A DNA stretch of 64,000 bases from Aeromicrobium sp. IC_218 (GCF_004336805.1 NZ_SJXM01000001.1:310001-374000); one strand, 5' to 3'; numbered from the stretch's first letter, positions 50,685 through 59,976 are shown. The notes: generated from the sequence alone by a model not told the origin. Numbers and translations: made by a program.

Positions 50685-52001
50685 GTGAGCCCGCAGCAAG
50701 CATCAGCCGACCTGTTCGCCCGCGCCCGCGCCGTCTCGCCGGGTGGTGTCAACTCCCCGGTGCGCGCCTTCCGCGCCGTCGGTGGGCAGCCGCGCTTCAT
50801 GGCGTCGGCCCGCGGCCCCTACCTGACCGACGTCGACGGCAACGAGTACGTCGACCTCGTCGCTTCGTGGGGACCCATGCTCCTGGGCCACGCCCACCCC
50901 GAGGTCATCGCGGCCGTGGCGGACGCCGCCGGCCGCGGCACCTCGTTCGGCACGCCGAGCGAGCCCGAGGTGCTGCTCGCCGAGGAGATCGTCGGACGCA
51001 CGCCCGTGGAGATGGTGCGCCTGGTCAGCTCCGGCACCGAGGCCACGATGTCGGCCATCCGCCTCGCCCGTGGCTTCACCGGTCGTGACGTCGTCGTGAA
51101 GTTCGCCGGCTGCTACCACGGCCACGTCGACTCGCTGCTCGCCGAGGCCGGCTCGGGCCTGGCCACGTTCGCCGTGCCGGGCACGCCGGGCGTCCCCGCC
51201 GTGGTCACGGCCGACACCCTCGTGCTGCCCTACAACGACCGCGAGGCAGTGAGCGCCGCGTTCGCCGAGCACGGCGACCGCATCGCGTGCGTCATCACCG
51301 AGGCCGCGGCCGGCAACATGGGCGCCGTCCCGCCGCTGCCCGGCTTCAACCAGTTCCTGTCCGAGACCTGCCGGGCGCACGGCGCGCTGTTCATCAGCGA
51401 CGAGGTCATGACCGGCTTCCGGGTCAGCCGCAGCGGCCAGTGGGGCCGCGACGGCGCCGTCGAGGGCTGGGCGCCGGACCTGCTGACGTTCGGCAAGGTC
51501 ATGGGCGGCGGCTTCCCGGCCGCGGCCTTCGGCGGCCGCCGCGACGTCATGGAGCAGCTGTCGCCGACCGGCCCGGTCTACCAGGCCGGCACGCTGTCGG
51601 GGAACCCCGTCGCGGCCACCGCGGGCCTGACGACCCTCCGCCTGGCCACCGACGAGGTCTACGCCCACGTCGACGCCACCGCCGAGCGGCTCAAGACGCT
51701 GGTGTCGGACGCGCTCACCGCCGAGGGGGTCGCGCACCACGTCCAGGGCGCGGGCAACCTGTTCAGCGTCTTCTGGGGCGTCACCGGGCAGGTCGACGAC
51801 TACGCCGGCGCCCAGGCGCAGGAGGGCTGGCGCTACCGCGCGTTCTTCCACGCGATGCTCGACGCCGGCGTGCACCTGCCGCCCAGCGCGTTCGAGGCCT
51901 GGTTCCTCTCGGCGGCCCACGACGAGGAGGCGGTCTCTAGGATTGCCGAGGCGCTGCCGGTCGCGGCCCGCGCCGCCGCCCGAGCCACCCCGGAGGACTG
52001 A
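50685..52001 (+). CDS. hemL: Glutamate-1-semialdehyde 2,1-aminomutase
   Basis: This is a 438-residue class III aminotransferase. It has [44 protein letters not shown] and the PLP-binding Lys in [12 protein letters not shown] (K271). It makes 5-aminolevulinate from glutamate-1-semialdehyde. GACAAT lies 6 nt upstream of the GTG, suggesting leaderless mRNA. It starts the hemL-mutase-ccsX-ccdA-resB-ccsB operon. Confidence 0.96.
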   Translation: MSPQQASADLFARARAVSPGGVNSPVRAFRAVGGQPRFMASARGPYLTDVDGNEYVDLVASWGPMLLGHAHPEVIAAVADAAGRGTSFGTPSEPEVLLAEEIVGRTPVEMVRLVSSGTEATMSAIRLARGFTGRDVVVKFAGCYHGHVDSLLAEAGSGLATFAVPGTPGVPAVVTADTLVLPYNDREAVSAAFAEHGDRIACVITEAAAGNMGAVPPLPGFNQFLSETCRAHGALFISDEVMTGFRVSRSGQWGRDGAVEGWAPDLLTFGKVMGGGFPAAAFGGRRDVMEQLSPTGPVYQAGTLSGNPVAATAGLTTLRLATDEVYAHVDATAERLKTLVSDALTAEGVAHHVQGAGNLFSVFWGVTGQVDDYAGAQAQEGWRYRAFFHAMLDAGVHLPPSAFEAWFLSAAHDEEAVSRIAEALPVAARAAARATPED

Positions 52002-52005
52002 GCCC

Positions 52006-52656
52006 ATGAGCGAGCGCACGATCGTGCACCTGATGCGTCACGGCGAGGTCCACAACCCGCAGGGCGTCCTCTACGGACGCCTGCCGGAGTACTTCCTCTC
52101 CGAGCTCGGCCACCAGATGGCCGCCGCGGCCGCGGACTTCCTGTCCAAGAACGAGATCGTCCACCTGGTCGCGTCGCCGCTGGAGCGGGCGCAGCAGACC
52201 GCCGAGCCGCTGTCGAAGCTGCTCGAGGTGTCGATCACGACCGACGAGCGGGTCATCGAGGCCGACAACAAGTTCGAGGGACGCACGGTCGGCGTCGGTC
52301 CCAAGGCGTTCATGAGCCCGCGCAACTGGCCGCTGCTGCGCAACCCGTTCACGCCGTCGTGGGGCGAGCCGTACGTCGAGATCGAGGCCCGCATGCGCGC
52401 CGCGATCGCCGACGCCCGTGAGGCCGCGCGCGGCCACGAGGCGGTCATCGTGTCCCACCAGCTGCCGGTCTGGATCTCGCGCCTGTCGTACGAGCAGCGC
52501 CGCTTCGCCCACGACCCGCGCAACCGCCAGTGCTCGCTGGCCAGCCTGACCAGCCTGACCTTCGACGGCGACGACTACGTCGGCTTCACCTACGCCGAGC
52601 CGGCCGGGCACCTGCTGCCCGAGGCGCTCAAGGGCAAGTTCGTGGGCGGGGCGTGA
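52006..52656 (+). CDS. Histidine phosphatase (phosphoglycerate mutase-like) family protein (Rv0525-like)
   Basis: This is a 216-residue protein with the catalytic RHG motif in HLMRHGEVHNPQ, VASPLERAQQTAEPL with the second Arg, and AVIVSHQLPVW with the second His. The substrate is unknown; it is conserved between hemL and ccsX in actinobacteria (Rv0525). It starts 4 nt after hemL with GGAGG upstream. Its N-terminus MSER resembles the repeat peptide, but no repeat is present. Confidence 0.85.
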   Translation: MSERTIVHLMRHGEVHNPQGVLYGRLPEYFLSELGHQMAAAAADFLSKNEIVHLVASPLERAQQTAEPLSKLLEVSITTDERVIEADNKFEGRTVGVGPKAFMSPRNWPLLRNPFTPSWGEPYVEIEARMRAAIADAREAARGHEAVIVSHQLPVWISRLSYEQRRFAHDPRNRQCSLASLTSLTFDGDDYVGFTYAEPAGHLLPEALKGKFVGGA

Positions 52657-52669
52657 CGGCGCCGCTCCC

Positions 52670-53254
52670 ATGAACGTCCTTCCTCGACGCGCCCGCGGCG
52701 TCCTCGCCGTGGCGCTGTGCTCCCTCGTCCTGTCCGCCTGCGGCGGCTCCGACGGCACCGACGGCACCCGCGGCGGCTACATCTCCGGCGACGGCAGCTA
52801 CGTCGTCGTCGACGCACCCGACCGCAAGGACGCCCCCGAGCTGGAGGGCGAGGACCTCGAGGGCGAGCCGCTCTCGCTCGAGCAGTTCGCCGGCAAGGTC
52901 GTCGTCGTGAACGTCTGGGGCTCGTGGTGCCCGCCGTGCCGGGCGGAGGAGCCGATCCTCAGCGCCGTCGCCCGGGAGCTGGCCGACGACGACGTGCAGT
53001 TCGTCGGCATCGCCACCCGTGACGTCGCCGGCGCGCGCGCCTTCGAGCGGGCCCGCGAGGTGCCGTACCCGAGCTTCGCCGACGACGCCGGCACGTACGC
53101 CGTCCAGTTCGCCGACAGCCTGCCCACCATGGCCACGCCCACGACCTGGATCATCGACGCCGACGGCAAGGTCGCCGTGCGCTACCTCGGCCCGTTCACC
53201 AGCGAGTCGACCCTGCGCGGGCTGATCGAGGACGTCCAGGGGTCGCGGTCGTGA
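52670..53254 (+). CDS. ccsX: Thioredoxin-like lipoprotein for cytochrome c biogenesis (CcsX/ResA-like)
   Basis: This is a 194-residue lipoprotein with the lipobox LVLSAC (Cys near 24) and a TlpA-type thioredoxin fold with [13 protein letters not shown] (CPPC near 87-90) and the cis-Pro [10 protein letters not shown]. It reduces the haem-binding CxxCH of apocytochrome c outside the membrane, fed by CcdA. It overlaps ccdA by GTGA. Confidence 0.93.
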   Translation: MNVLPRRARGVLAVALCSLVLSACGGSDGTDGTRGGYISGDGSYVVVDAPDRKDAPELEGEDLEGEPLSLEQFAGKVVVVNVWGSWCPPCRAEEPILSAVARELADDDVQFVGIATRDVAGARAFERAREVPYPSFADDAGTYAVQFADSLPTMATPTTWIIDADGKVAVRYLGPFTSESTLRGLIEDVQGSRS

Positions 53255-54003
53255 TCACCGGCATCGGCGAGACCGTCGTGGACGGCTCGCTCGTCCTCGC
53301 CGTGCCGCTGGCCGTCGTCGCCGGCCTGCTCTCCTTCTTCTCCCCGTGCGTGGTTCCGCTGCTGCCGGGCTACCTGTCGTACGTCTCGGGCATGGCGGTC
53401 ACCGAGCTGGACGGCCCGCGCCGCTCGCGGCTCGTGCTCGGCGCCGTGCTGTTCGTGCTCGGCTTCAGCGCCGTGTTCGTCTCGCTGGGGACGCTGTTCG
53501 GCGCCGTGGGCCAGGAGCTCAAGGACTACCAGCGACCGATCAGCGTCGTCATGGGCATCGTGGTGATCGTGCTCGGCCTGGCCTTCATGGGCGGCGTCTC
53601 GTGGCTGCAGCGCGACGTGCGCGTGCACACCGTCCCCGCGGTCGGCGTCGCGGTGGCGCCGCTGCTCGGCGTGCTGTTCGGCCTCGGCTGGACCCCCTGC
53701 ATCGGCCCGACGCTGAGCGCCGTGCTGGGCCTGGCGGTGAGCGCGGACGACGCGTCCGCCGGCCGAGGCGCGCTGCTGGCGTTCGTCTACTGCCTGGGGC
53801 TGGGCATCCCGTTCGTCCTCGCGGCGGTCGCGTTCTCGCGCTTCACCCGGGCCCTGCGCTGGTTCAAGCGTCACCAGCGCCTCGTCGGCCTGGTCGGTGG
53901 CGCGCTGCTCGTCGTCATGGGCGTGCTGCTCGTGAGCGGGCTGTGGGACGGGCTGGTCGACGAGATGCGCGGCTGGATCGGCGGAACGGAGCTTCCCCTG
54001 TGA
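53251..54003 (+). CDS. ccdA: Cytochrome c biogenesis thiol-disulfide transporter CcdA
   Basis: This is a 250-residue protein with six membrane segments. The redox cysteines are in [16 protein letters not shown] (helix 1) and [15 protein letters not shown] (helix 4). It passes electrons from cytoplasmic thioredoxin to CcsX. The stop overlaps the GTG of a MIRU-like element. Confidence 0.95.
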   Translation: MITGIGETVVDGSLVLAVPLAVVAGLLSFFSPCVVPLLPGYLSYVSGMAVTELDGPRRSRLVLGAVLFVLGFSAVFVSLGTLFGAVGQELKDYQRPISVVMGIVVIVLGLAFMGGVSWLQRDVRVHTVPAVGVAVAPLLGVLFGLGWTPCIGPTLSAVLGLAVSADDASAGRGALLAFVYCLGLGIPFVLAAVAFSRFTRALRWFKRHQRLVGLVGGALLVVMGVLLVSGLWDGLVDEMRGWIGGTELPL

Positions 54004-54083
54004 GCGAGCGGAGCGAGCGAACCATGACGGCATCCACGGGCGTGCGTCCGTACCGTGCGATCTTCACGGAGGCACGCCTGTGA
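54000..54083 (+). repeat. MIRU-like mini-ORF element, copy C (ccdA-resB junction)
   Basis: GTG at 54000 overlaps the ccdA stop (GTGA). The 27-codon frame reads [12 protein letters not shown] (GTG start), then TGVRPYRAIFTEARL, and its TGA overlaps the resB GTG (GTGA). The core CGTCCGTACCGTGCGATCTT and the trailing ACGGAGG RBS match copy B. Both ends therefore reproduce the coupling seen in copies B and D. Confidence 0.88.
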
Positions 54084-55663
54084 GCGAGAAGACGAAGAAG
54101 AGCAAGGGCACGAGCCTGGCGCCGGAGCTGGGCTGGCGCGAGATGCTGCGGTGGCTGTGGCGGCAGGTGACGTCCATGCGGACGGCGCTGTTCCTGCTGC
54201 TGCTGCTGGCGATCGCGGCCGTGCCCGGCTCGCTGATCCCGCAGCGCGGCGTGGACGCCCAGGCCGTGCAGTCGTACTTCGCGCGCAACCCCACGCTGGC
54301 CCCGGTGCTGGACGACCTGGGCTTCTTCAGCGTCTACACGTCGCCGTGGTTCAGCGCGATCTACCTGCTGCTCATGGTCTCGCTCGTGGGCTGCATCATC
54401 CCGCGCGCCATCCTCTACGCGAAGGCGCTGCGCGCGCGTCCGCCGCGGGCCCCGCGCAACCTGCTGCGCCTGCCGGTGTCGGAGTCGCTGGAGACCGACG
54501 CGTCCCCCGAGGACGTCGTCGTGGCCGCCCGCACGGCGCTGCGCGGCCACCGCGTCGACGTGGTCACCCACGACGACGGCACCACGGAGGTGCGGGCCGA
54601 GAAGGGCTACCTGCGCGAGGCGGGCAACCTGGTCTTCCACGTGAGCCTGGTGGTGGTGCTCGTGGGCGTCGCCGCCGGCGCGCTGCTCGGCTACCGCGGC
54701 TCGGCCGTCGTCGTCGAGGGCACCGGCTTCTCCAACAGCCTGACCCAGTACGACGAGTTCTCCTCCGGTGCGTGGTTCGAGCCCGACGACCTGCCGCCGT
54801 TCTCGCTGCAGATGGACGACGTCGAGGCCCGCTTCCAGACCACCGGCGAGCAGCGCGGCGCGCCCCGGCTGTTCCGGGCGAAGGGCAGCTACACCGCGCC
54901 CGACGGCGACACCGGCGACTTCGACATCCAGGTCAACCACCCGCTCAGCGTCGACGGCACGGACGTCTTCCTGGTGGGTCAGGGCTACGCGCCCGTCGTC
55001 AAGGTGACCGACCCCGAGGGCAACGTCGCGTTCGACGGCCCGGTGCCGTTCCTGCCCGAGGACCCGACGTACACGTCCAGCGGCGTCGTCAAGGTGCCCG
55101 ACGCGCAGCCCTACCAGATCGGTTTCCAGGGCTTCTTCCTGCCGACCGCGGTCACCACCGGCGACGACGAGGCGTCCGTCTCGGTCTTCCCGGCGGCGGC
55201 CAACCCGATCCTCGGCCTGTTCGCCTGGACCGGCGACCTCGGCCTGGACGACGGCGTCCCGCAGTCGGTCTACGTGCTGGACAAGGACGGCATGGAGCAG
55301 GTCAAGAACGAGGACGGCAGCAACTTCCGCATCTCGCTGAGCCCGGGCCAGGAGCAGGAGCTGCCCGACGGCACGACCATCCAGTTCGTCGAGCTGCGTC
55401 AGTTCGCCCGGCTCCAGATCGCGGCGTCCCCGGGCAAGGTCGTGCCCCTGGTCGGCGTGAGCGTCGGCGTTCTCGGCCTCATCCTGTCGCTGGCGATCAA
55501 GCCCCGGCGCACGTGGATTCGGGCCCGCCGCGACGGCTCACGTACGATCGTGGAGGTCGCCGCTCTCGACCGCGTGCCGCGCGGAGACGTCACCGGTGAC
55601 CTGGACGACCTCCTCGAGCGTCTCGCGCTCGAGGCCCCGAAGGAGAAGGCAGAGCGCGCATGA
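54080..55663 (+). CDS. resB: Cytochrome c biogenesis protein ResB (Ccs1)
   Basis: This is a 527-residue ResB protein with three N-terminal membrane segments (about 35-55, 87-107, 190-210), a large extracytoplasmic domain and a final segment near 455-475. It has ALFLLLLLAIAAVPGSLIPQ and LGFFSVYTSPWF, which are typical. With CcsB it moves haem across the membrane and ligates it to apocytochromes (system II). GTG 54080 overlaps repeat copy C; its TGA overlaps copy D. Confidence 0.95.
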   Translation: MSEKTKKSKGTSLAPELGWREMLRWLWRQVTSMRTALFLLLLLAIAAVPGSLIPQRGVDAQAVQSYFARNPTLAPVLDDLGFFSVYTSPWFSAIYLLLMVSLVGCIIPRAILYAKALRARPPRAPRNLLRLPVSESLETDASPEDVVVAARTALRGHRVDVVTHDDGTTEVRAEKGYLREAGNLVFHVSLVVVLVGVAAGALLGYRGSAVVVEGTGFSNSLTQYDEFSSGAWFEPDDLPPFSLQMDDVEARFQTTGEQRGAPRLFRAKGSYTAPDGDTGDFDIQVNHPLSVDGTDVFLVGQGYAPVVKVTDPEGNVAFDGPVPFLPEDPTYTSSGVVKVPDAQPYQIGFQGFFLPTAVTTGDDEASVSVFPAAANPILGLFAWTGDLGLDDGVPQSVYVLDKDGMEQVKNEDGSNFRISLSPGQEQELPDGTTIQFVELRQFARLQIAASPGKVVPLVGVSVGVLGLILSLAIKPRRTWIRARRDGSRTIVEVAALDRVPRGDVTGDLDDLLERLALEAPKEKAERA

Positions 55664-55743
55664 GCGAGCGAAGCGAGCTCACTACCGAGCTTGTCACGGG
55701 CGGTCGTCCGTACCGTGGCTTTTTGATGGAGGAGCGGCCGTGA
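55660..55743 (+). repeat. MIRU-like mini-ORF element, copy D (resB-ccsB junction)
   Basis: ATG at 55660 overlaps the resB stop (ATGA). It encodes 27 residues, MSERSELTTELV, then TGGRPYRGFLMEERP, and the TGA overlaps the ccsB GTG (GTGA). It is the most diverged copy (GGCTTTTTGATG in place of GCGATCTTCACG) yet keeps exact length, frame and both overlaps, plus the GGAGGAG RBS. Confidence 0.85.
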
Positions 55744-56681
55744 GCCTCGAGCAGTACGCCCAGTTCTCGAACTACGCGATCGCCTCGGCGACCGTCGTCC
55801 TGGGCCTGGCGTTCCTGGCCTACCTCGTCCAGTGGGCCGTCGCCCGCAAGGTCGCGGCCGAGCCCGTGCTGGTCGCCGCCGGTGGCGCCGACACCGCCGT
55901 CGAGTCGCCCTCGGAGGAGACCGAGACGCGCTTCACGATGGCCGGCAGCATCGGCTACTCGCTGACGTCCCTCGCCGCCCTCGTGCTGCTCGCCGGCCTG
56001 GTGACCCGCGGCCTGGCGGCCGAGCGCGTCCCGTGGGGCAACATGTACGAGTTCGGCTGCGCCGCCGTCATGTGCGCGCTGATCGCCTACCTCGCGCTGG
56101 TCAAGGTCTGGGACATCGACTGGGTCGGCAGCATCATCACCGGCATCGGCACGGTCGTGCTCGGCGCCTCGATGCTCGTGTACGTCCCGGCCGGTCCGCT
56201 CGTGCCCGCGCTGCACTCCTACTGGCTCGTCATGCACGTGCTCGCCGCGATGATCGCCGGCGCCGCGTTCGTCATCGGTGCCGCCGCGTCGGCGCTGTTC
56301 CTGGTCAAGTCGCGGGCCGAGAAGCGCACCCCGGAGGAGGCCCGCACGGGCATGCTCTGGCGGATGCCGTCGGCCGCGCGGATGGACCAGCTCGCCTACC
56401 GGGTCAACGCCTTCGCCTTCCCGGTGTGGACGTTCGCGGCGTTGATCTCGGGCCCGATCTGGGCGCAGTACGCCTGGGGCCGCTACTGGGGCTGGGACCC
56501 CAAGGAGGTCTGGGCGTTCATCACGTGGGTGGTCTACGCCGGCTACCTGCACGCTCGCGCGACCGCGGGCTGGAAGGGCAAGGCCGCGGCCATCCTGTGC
56601 CTGGTCGGCTTCGCCACGTTCGTGTTCAACTTCGTCGGCGTCAACCTGTTCGTCCCCGGCCTGCACTCCTACGCCAAGTAG
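55740..56681 (+). CDS. ccsB: Cytochrome c haem-lyase subunit CcsB (CcsA/ResC type)
   Basis: This is a 313-residue membrane protein with eight segments. The WWD domain is WGRYWGWDPKEVWAFITWVVYAGYLHARA, and conserved His residues lie in LHSYWLVMHVLAA and LHSYAK. It handles haem with ResB. The GTG at 55740 follows repeat copy D and matches the family N-terminus; an in-frame start further upstream would read through the repeat. Confidence 0.95.
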   Translation: MSLEQYAQFSNYAIASATVVLGLAFLAYLVQWAVARKVAAEPVLVAAGGADTAVESPSEETETRFTMAGSIGYSLTSLAALVLLAGLVTRGLAAERVPWGNMYEFGCAAVMCALIAYLALVKVWDIDWVGSIITGIGTVVLGASMLVYVPAGPLVPALHSYWLVMHVLAAMIAGAAFVIGAAASALFLVKSRAEKRTPEEARTGMLWRMPSAARMDQLAYRVNAFAFPVWTFAALISGPIWAQYAWGRYWGWDPKEVWAFITWVVYAGYLHARATAGWKGKAAAILCLVGFATFVFNFVGVNLFVPGLHSYAK

Positions 56682-56721
56682 CCCGCGCCGGGTCCTCACC
56701 TCTCGAGGGTCGTCGCCTTCA

Positions 56722-56784
56722 CGCTGAGTGTGACGTCTCGGGGGTGGATCGACCGGATCCGGCCCCGGAACGTCACACTCAGCG
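56722..56784. repeat. Intergenic palindrome family R1, copy 2
   Basis: The left arm 56722-56743 (CGCTGAGTGTGACGTCTCGG, GG) pairs with 56763-56784 at 20 of 22 positions. The 19-bp spacer has GGATC repeats. It shares the arm GTGTGACGT(T/C)TCGG with copies 1 and 3. It lies between ccsB and a small hypothetical gene, 40 nt after the ccsB stop, and may end the cytochrome c operon. Confidence 0.85.
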
Positions 56785-56815
56785 GGAGCCGTCGCCGTAC
56801 CCAGGAGGTGAGCCG

Positions 56816-57097
56816 GTGTTCTCGGGAGAGTACGGCTGGCCGACCCTGGCCGGTCTCCTGTTCGGCCGGCTGCTCGACCGTGGCGGCCGGCGCGACACCC
56901 CGTACCAGGCCTACGCCGCGGCGTGGCGCGTCGCCGAGCGCGAGGAGTGCTGGGACGAGGCGATCCTGCGGCAGGAGCTCAAGGACGGCAACGTCCCCGG
57001 AGCGTACGACGCCGACGACCGACCCGAGCTGCGCGTCTACCTCGAGCGCTGGCGGGCGCGGGTGCACCTGCGCGAGGTCCCGCGCCGCGAGCGCTGA
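56816..57097 (+). CDS. Small hypothetical protein
   Basis: This is a 93-residue soluble, charged protein (VFSGEYGWPTLAGLLFGRLL, then YQAYAAAWRVAEREECWDEA and VYLERWRARVHLREV). GTG 56816 has a near-perfect RBS, AGGAGG, 9 nt upstream, so translation is likely. No family was recognised and there is no membrane segment. It lies alone between R1 copy 2 and the YdcF-like gene. Confidence 0.65.
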   Translation: MFSGEYGWPTLAGLLFGRLLDRGGRRDTPYQAYAAAWRVAEREECWDEAILRQELKDGNVPGAYDADDRPELRVYLERWRARVHLREVPRRER

Positions 57098-57157
57098 CCG
57101 TCCCCTTCGTGGCCCGAGAAGCGCCCGTCCCCGTCCGGCTTGGCTAGGGTCGGGCGC

Positions 57158-58207
57158 GTGAGCGGCACGCTGCAGGTCCTGGGTCAGGTGCTGGGAGCCG
57201 TCATCAGCGTCGCGGTCGTCGCCGGGCTGCTCGTGTGGTCGCTGCGGCGCGACCCGCGCTCGTTGCGCAACGGGTTCCTGCTGCTCCTGACGGTGCACTA
57301 CGTGCTCGGCCTCCTCGCGGTGCTGGTCGCCACGTCGTCCGCGCTGGAGTGGGCCGCCGACGTGGTCGGGCTGGTGGTGCTCGCGGTCGTGGGCCTCGGG
57401 CTGATGCTGCTGCCGTTCCTACTCCTGGTCGACGGGGTGCTGATGGTGCGGCGGGAGCGTCGCACGCTCGGCAACGCGCTGTCGCTGCTCGTCGGGCTCG
57501 CGCTGCTGGCGCTGCCCGTCGTGCTGGTGCTCCTGCTGCGTCACGAGAACCCGGTCACCGGCTCGGTGGCCGTGGGCCTGCTCACCGCCCAGGCATGCAT
57601 GAGCCTGCTGTTTCTCGTCTTCGCCGTGCACACGGCCCTCTACGCCCGCGTGGCCCGCCGCGCTCCCGCACGCGCGGTCATCGTGCTCGGCTCCGGTCTC
57701 GTCCGGGGCGCGGTGCCGCCGCTGCTCGCCGGACGCCTGCGCCGCGCAGTCGCCGCGGCCCGGGACCGGAGCGGACGGGACGGCGTCCCCGTGCTCGTGC
57801 CCTCGGGTGGACGCGGTGCCGACGAGCCGGTCGCGGAGGGCGTGGCGATGGCCGCCTGGCTCGGCGAGCACGGGGTCCGTGCCGAGGACGTCCTGGTCGA
57901 GGACCGCGCGCGGACGACGCGGGAGAACCTGCTGCTCAGCGTCGCGCTGCTCGAGCGTCACGGCGTGCGCCCGCCCTACCTCGTGGTCACGAACGACTAT
58001 CACGCGCCGCGAGCGGCGATGCTCGCGCGACGGCTGGGCATCGACGCGCAGGCCGTCGGTGCGCCGACCGCGCTGTACTACTGGCCCAGCGCCTACCTGC
58101 GGGAGTTCGTCGCGGTGATGCGTGAGCAGCGGGCGCTGCTGGCCGTGTCCGGACTGGCGGTGGTGACCATGGCGACGCTGACCTGGCTGTCGCTGACCGC
58201 CCGCTGA
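57158..58207 (+). CDS. YdcF/DUF218-family membrane protein
   Basis: This is a 349-residue protein with five or six N-terminal membrane segments (to about residue 175) followed by a DUF218 domain: RAVIVLGSGLVRGAVPPLLAGRLRRAVAAAR, VPSGGRGADEPVAEG, VEDRARTTRENLLLSV and VVTNDYHAPRAAMLARRLG. DUF218 includes ElyC/SanA-like cell-envelope proteins. TAGGGT lies 7 nt before the GTG, suggesting leaderless mRNA. R1 copy 3 follows. Confidence 0.88.
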   Translation: MSGTLQVLGQVLGAVISVAVVAGLLVWSLRRDPRSLRNGFLLLLTVHYVLGLLAVLVATSSALEWAADVVGLVVLAVVGLGLMLLPFLLLVDGVLMVRRERRTLGNALSLLVGLALLALPVVLVLLLRHENPVTGSVAVGLLTAQACMSLLFLVFAVHTALYARVARRAPARAVIVLGSGLVRGAVPPLLAGRLRRAVAAARDRSGRDGVPVLVPSGGRGADEPVAEGVAMAAWLGEHGVRAEDVLVEDRARTTRENLLLSVALLERHGVRPPYLVVTNDYHAPRAAMLARRLGIDAQAVGAPTALYYWPSAYLREFVAVMREQRALLAVSGLAVVTMATLTWLSLTAR

Positions 58208-58220
58208 ACCGGCACGTGGG

Positions 58221-58281
58221 TGAGCGTGACGTCTCGGCGGGTGGATCGGTGGATCTCGGCCCCGAAACGTCACACTCAGCG
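58221..58281. repeat. Intergenic palindrome family R1, copy 3
   Basis: The left arm begins TGAGCGTGACGTCTCGG (58221-58237) and the right arm is CCCGAAACGTCACACTCA (58261-58278) followed by GCG. The arms differ at a few positions but match the other R1 copies. It is 13 nt after the YdcF-like stop and upstream of another gene on the same strand. Confidence 0.8.
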
Positions 58282-58351
58282 AGAGCTGAACGTCTAGGCT
58301 CGCGGCGTGGTGGACCCCCCCGGACCCCACGCCGCACCGACAAGGACGTCC

Positions 58352-59023
58352 ATGAGCGAGCCCGAGACCCCCAGCACCACCACGCCGTCGCCGGACGAGT
58401 GGGCGTACCGCTACGACCGCCTGATCGGCGCCATCCTGCTCTGCACCCTCGCGATCATCGCGACCGTGATCGTGACCGGCGTCGTCGTCGTCCAGCGGGT
58501 GGACGACGCCGCGGCGGCTCAGGACGGGTGGAGCGCCGACGAGGTCGAGCTCGCGATCGGGCGGGCGGAGAGCGCCGCCGACGACGCGAGCTCGGTGGTC
58601 ACCGACCTGGAGGCTCGGCTGGAGGAGGAGCGCGAGCGGGAGTCCCGGGTCACCGAGCCCCCGGCCGCGGCCACCGCTCTCATGCCGGTCCGTGTGACGT
58701 CGCAGCGGGCCGACCTCGGCGAGGCCGTGAACCTCGGCGACGTGCGGATCGCCTCCGGCTGGGAGCTGCGGACGGTCAGGCCGGCCACGGAGATGACGGA
58801 CGCGTCCATGCAGCTGGAGAACATCCGGGTGTCGATCACCAGGGCCAGGAGCGCGCTCAGCTCGGTCAGCTTCGAGCTCCGCGACGCCGACGGGCGGGCC
58901 GTCGGCACCGGCTGGTGCTACGCGCCGCCCGAGGCCGACACCCAGCCCGAGGTGTGGTGCCAGCCGTTCGCGGTGACCGGCAAGCCGGTCGTCGCGAAGG
59001 TGGGCGGCGTGATCCGCTCGTAG
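58352..59023 (+). CDS. Single-span membrane protein of unknown function
   Basis: This is a 223-residue protein with a hydrophilic N-terminus, one membrane segment (about 29-52), a short coiled coil (about 68-102: ELAIGRAESAADDASSVVTDLEARLEEERER) and a C-terminal extracytoplasmic beta-rich domain with a Cys pair (TGWCYAPP, VWCQPF) that may form a disulfide. A GTG at 58307, 6 nt after TAGGCT, would add 15 residues by leaderless translation, but those codons are atypical. No family recognised. Confidence 0.65.
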   Translation: MSEPETPSTTTPSPDEWAYRYDRLIGAILLCTLAIIATVIVTGVVVVQRVDDAAAAQDGWSADEVELAIGRAESAADDASSVVTDLEARLEEERERESRVTEPPAAATALMPVRVTSQRADLGEAVNLGDVRIASGWELRTVRPATEMTDASMQLENIRVSITRARSALSSVSFELRDADGRAVGTGWCYAPPEADTQPEVWCQPFAVTGKPVVAKVGGVIRS

Positions 59024-59073
59024 GGCGCCGGACCCGTCCCGGGCCATCGGGGCTCACCGCTAGGGTGCGGCGC

Positions 59074-59976
59074 ATGGGACTGGGCATCGAGGTCGCCGGC
59101 CTCACGATGACGTACGGCGACCTGCGCGCCGTCGACGACGTCAGCTTCAGCGTGCGGCCGGGGGAGTTCTTCGGCCTGCTGGGGCCGAACGGCGCGGGCA
59201 AGACGACGACGCTGGAGATGATGGAGGGCCTGCGGGTGCCCGGTTCCGGCAGCGTCCGCATCGGCGACCTGGATCCGCGCCGCCGCGACACCGACCTGCA
59301 GCGGGTCATCGGGGTCCAGCTGCAGGCCTCGTCGTTCTTCGAGCGGCTCACGGTGCGCGAGCAGATCGACACCTTCGCCGCGCTGTACGGCGTCCCCGCC
59401 GGCCGCGGCCTGGCCCTGCTGGAGCAGGTCGGCCTGGTCGAAAAGGCCGACGTGCGCACCGAGGACCTGTCCGGCGGCCAGAAGCAGCGGCTGTCGATCG
59501 CCTGCGCCCTCGTGCACGACCCCGAGGTCGTCTTCCTGGACGAGCCCACGGCCGCCCTCGACCCGCAGGCTCGGCGCAACCTGTGGGACGTGCTGCGCGG
59601 GCTGAACGAGTCCGGCCGCACCGTCGTGCTGACCACGCACTACATGGACGAGGCCGAGGCGCTGTGCGACCGGGTCGCGATCATGGACGCCGGCCGGGTG
59701 CTGCGGCTCGACACGCCCGCCGCGCTCGTCCGCGACCTCGACGCACCGGTGCGCATCAGCCTGGCGCCGGGGACGCTCGACCGGGACGCCGCCGTCGCCC
59801 TCGTGGGGGCGGACGCCGTGCGCGAGTCGCCGGCCGGGCTGGAGTTGACGACGCGTGATCCCGCCCGCGTGCTGGCCGCCCTCGCCGAGCGCGATGCCCT
59901 GGCCGGCCTCGCGGTGCGCGGGGCGAGCCTCGAGGACGTCTTCCTGTCGCTGACCGGACGGGAGTACCGCTCGTGA
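59074..59976 (+). CDS. ABC transporter ATP-binding protein (drug/antibiotic exporter type)
   Basis: This is a 300-residue NBD with Walker A GPNGAGKTT near residue 38, the signature LSGGQKQRLSIA, Walker B VVFLDEP, and the H-loop LTTHYMDEAEALCDR. The C-terminal extension is of the DrrA/CcmA-like exporter type. TAGGGT lies 7 nt before ATG 59074 (leaderless). It overlaps its permease gene by GTGA. The substrate is unknown. Confidence 0.92.
   Translation: MGLGIEVAGLTMTYGDLRAVDDVSFSVRPGEFFGLLGPNGAGKTTTLEMMEGLRVPGSGSVRIGDLDPRRRDTDLQRVIGVQLQASSFFERLTVREQIDTFAALYGVPAGRGLALLEQVGLVEKADVRTEDLSGGQKQRLSIACALVHDPEVVFLDEPTAALDPQARRNLWDVLRGLNESGRTVVLTTHYMDEAEALCDRVAIMDAGRVLRLDTPAALVRDLDAPVRISLAPGTLDRDAAVALVGADAVRESPAGLELTTRDPARVLAALAERDALAGLAVRGASLEDVFLSLTGREYRS

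Noticed and set aside
52006-52040. The mutase start (MSERT) as another mini-ORF repeat copy
   Set aside because: Only the first four residues match, the gene continues normally, and there is no RPYRAIFTE segment or second overlap.
56722-56784. R1 palindromes as CRISPR repeats
   Set aside because: Copies are dispersed over 57 kb, each is a single inverted repeat, and there are no spacers or cas genes.
58307-58351. N-terminal extension of the 223-residue membrane protein from GTG 58307
   Set aside because: A TAGGCT box makes it possible, but the 15 codons include rare AGG and A-ending codons and a C-run; the ATG at 58352 is more convincing.
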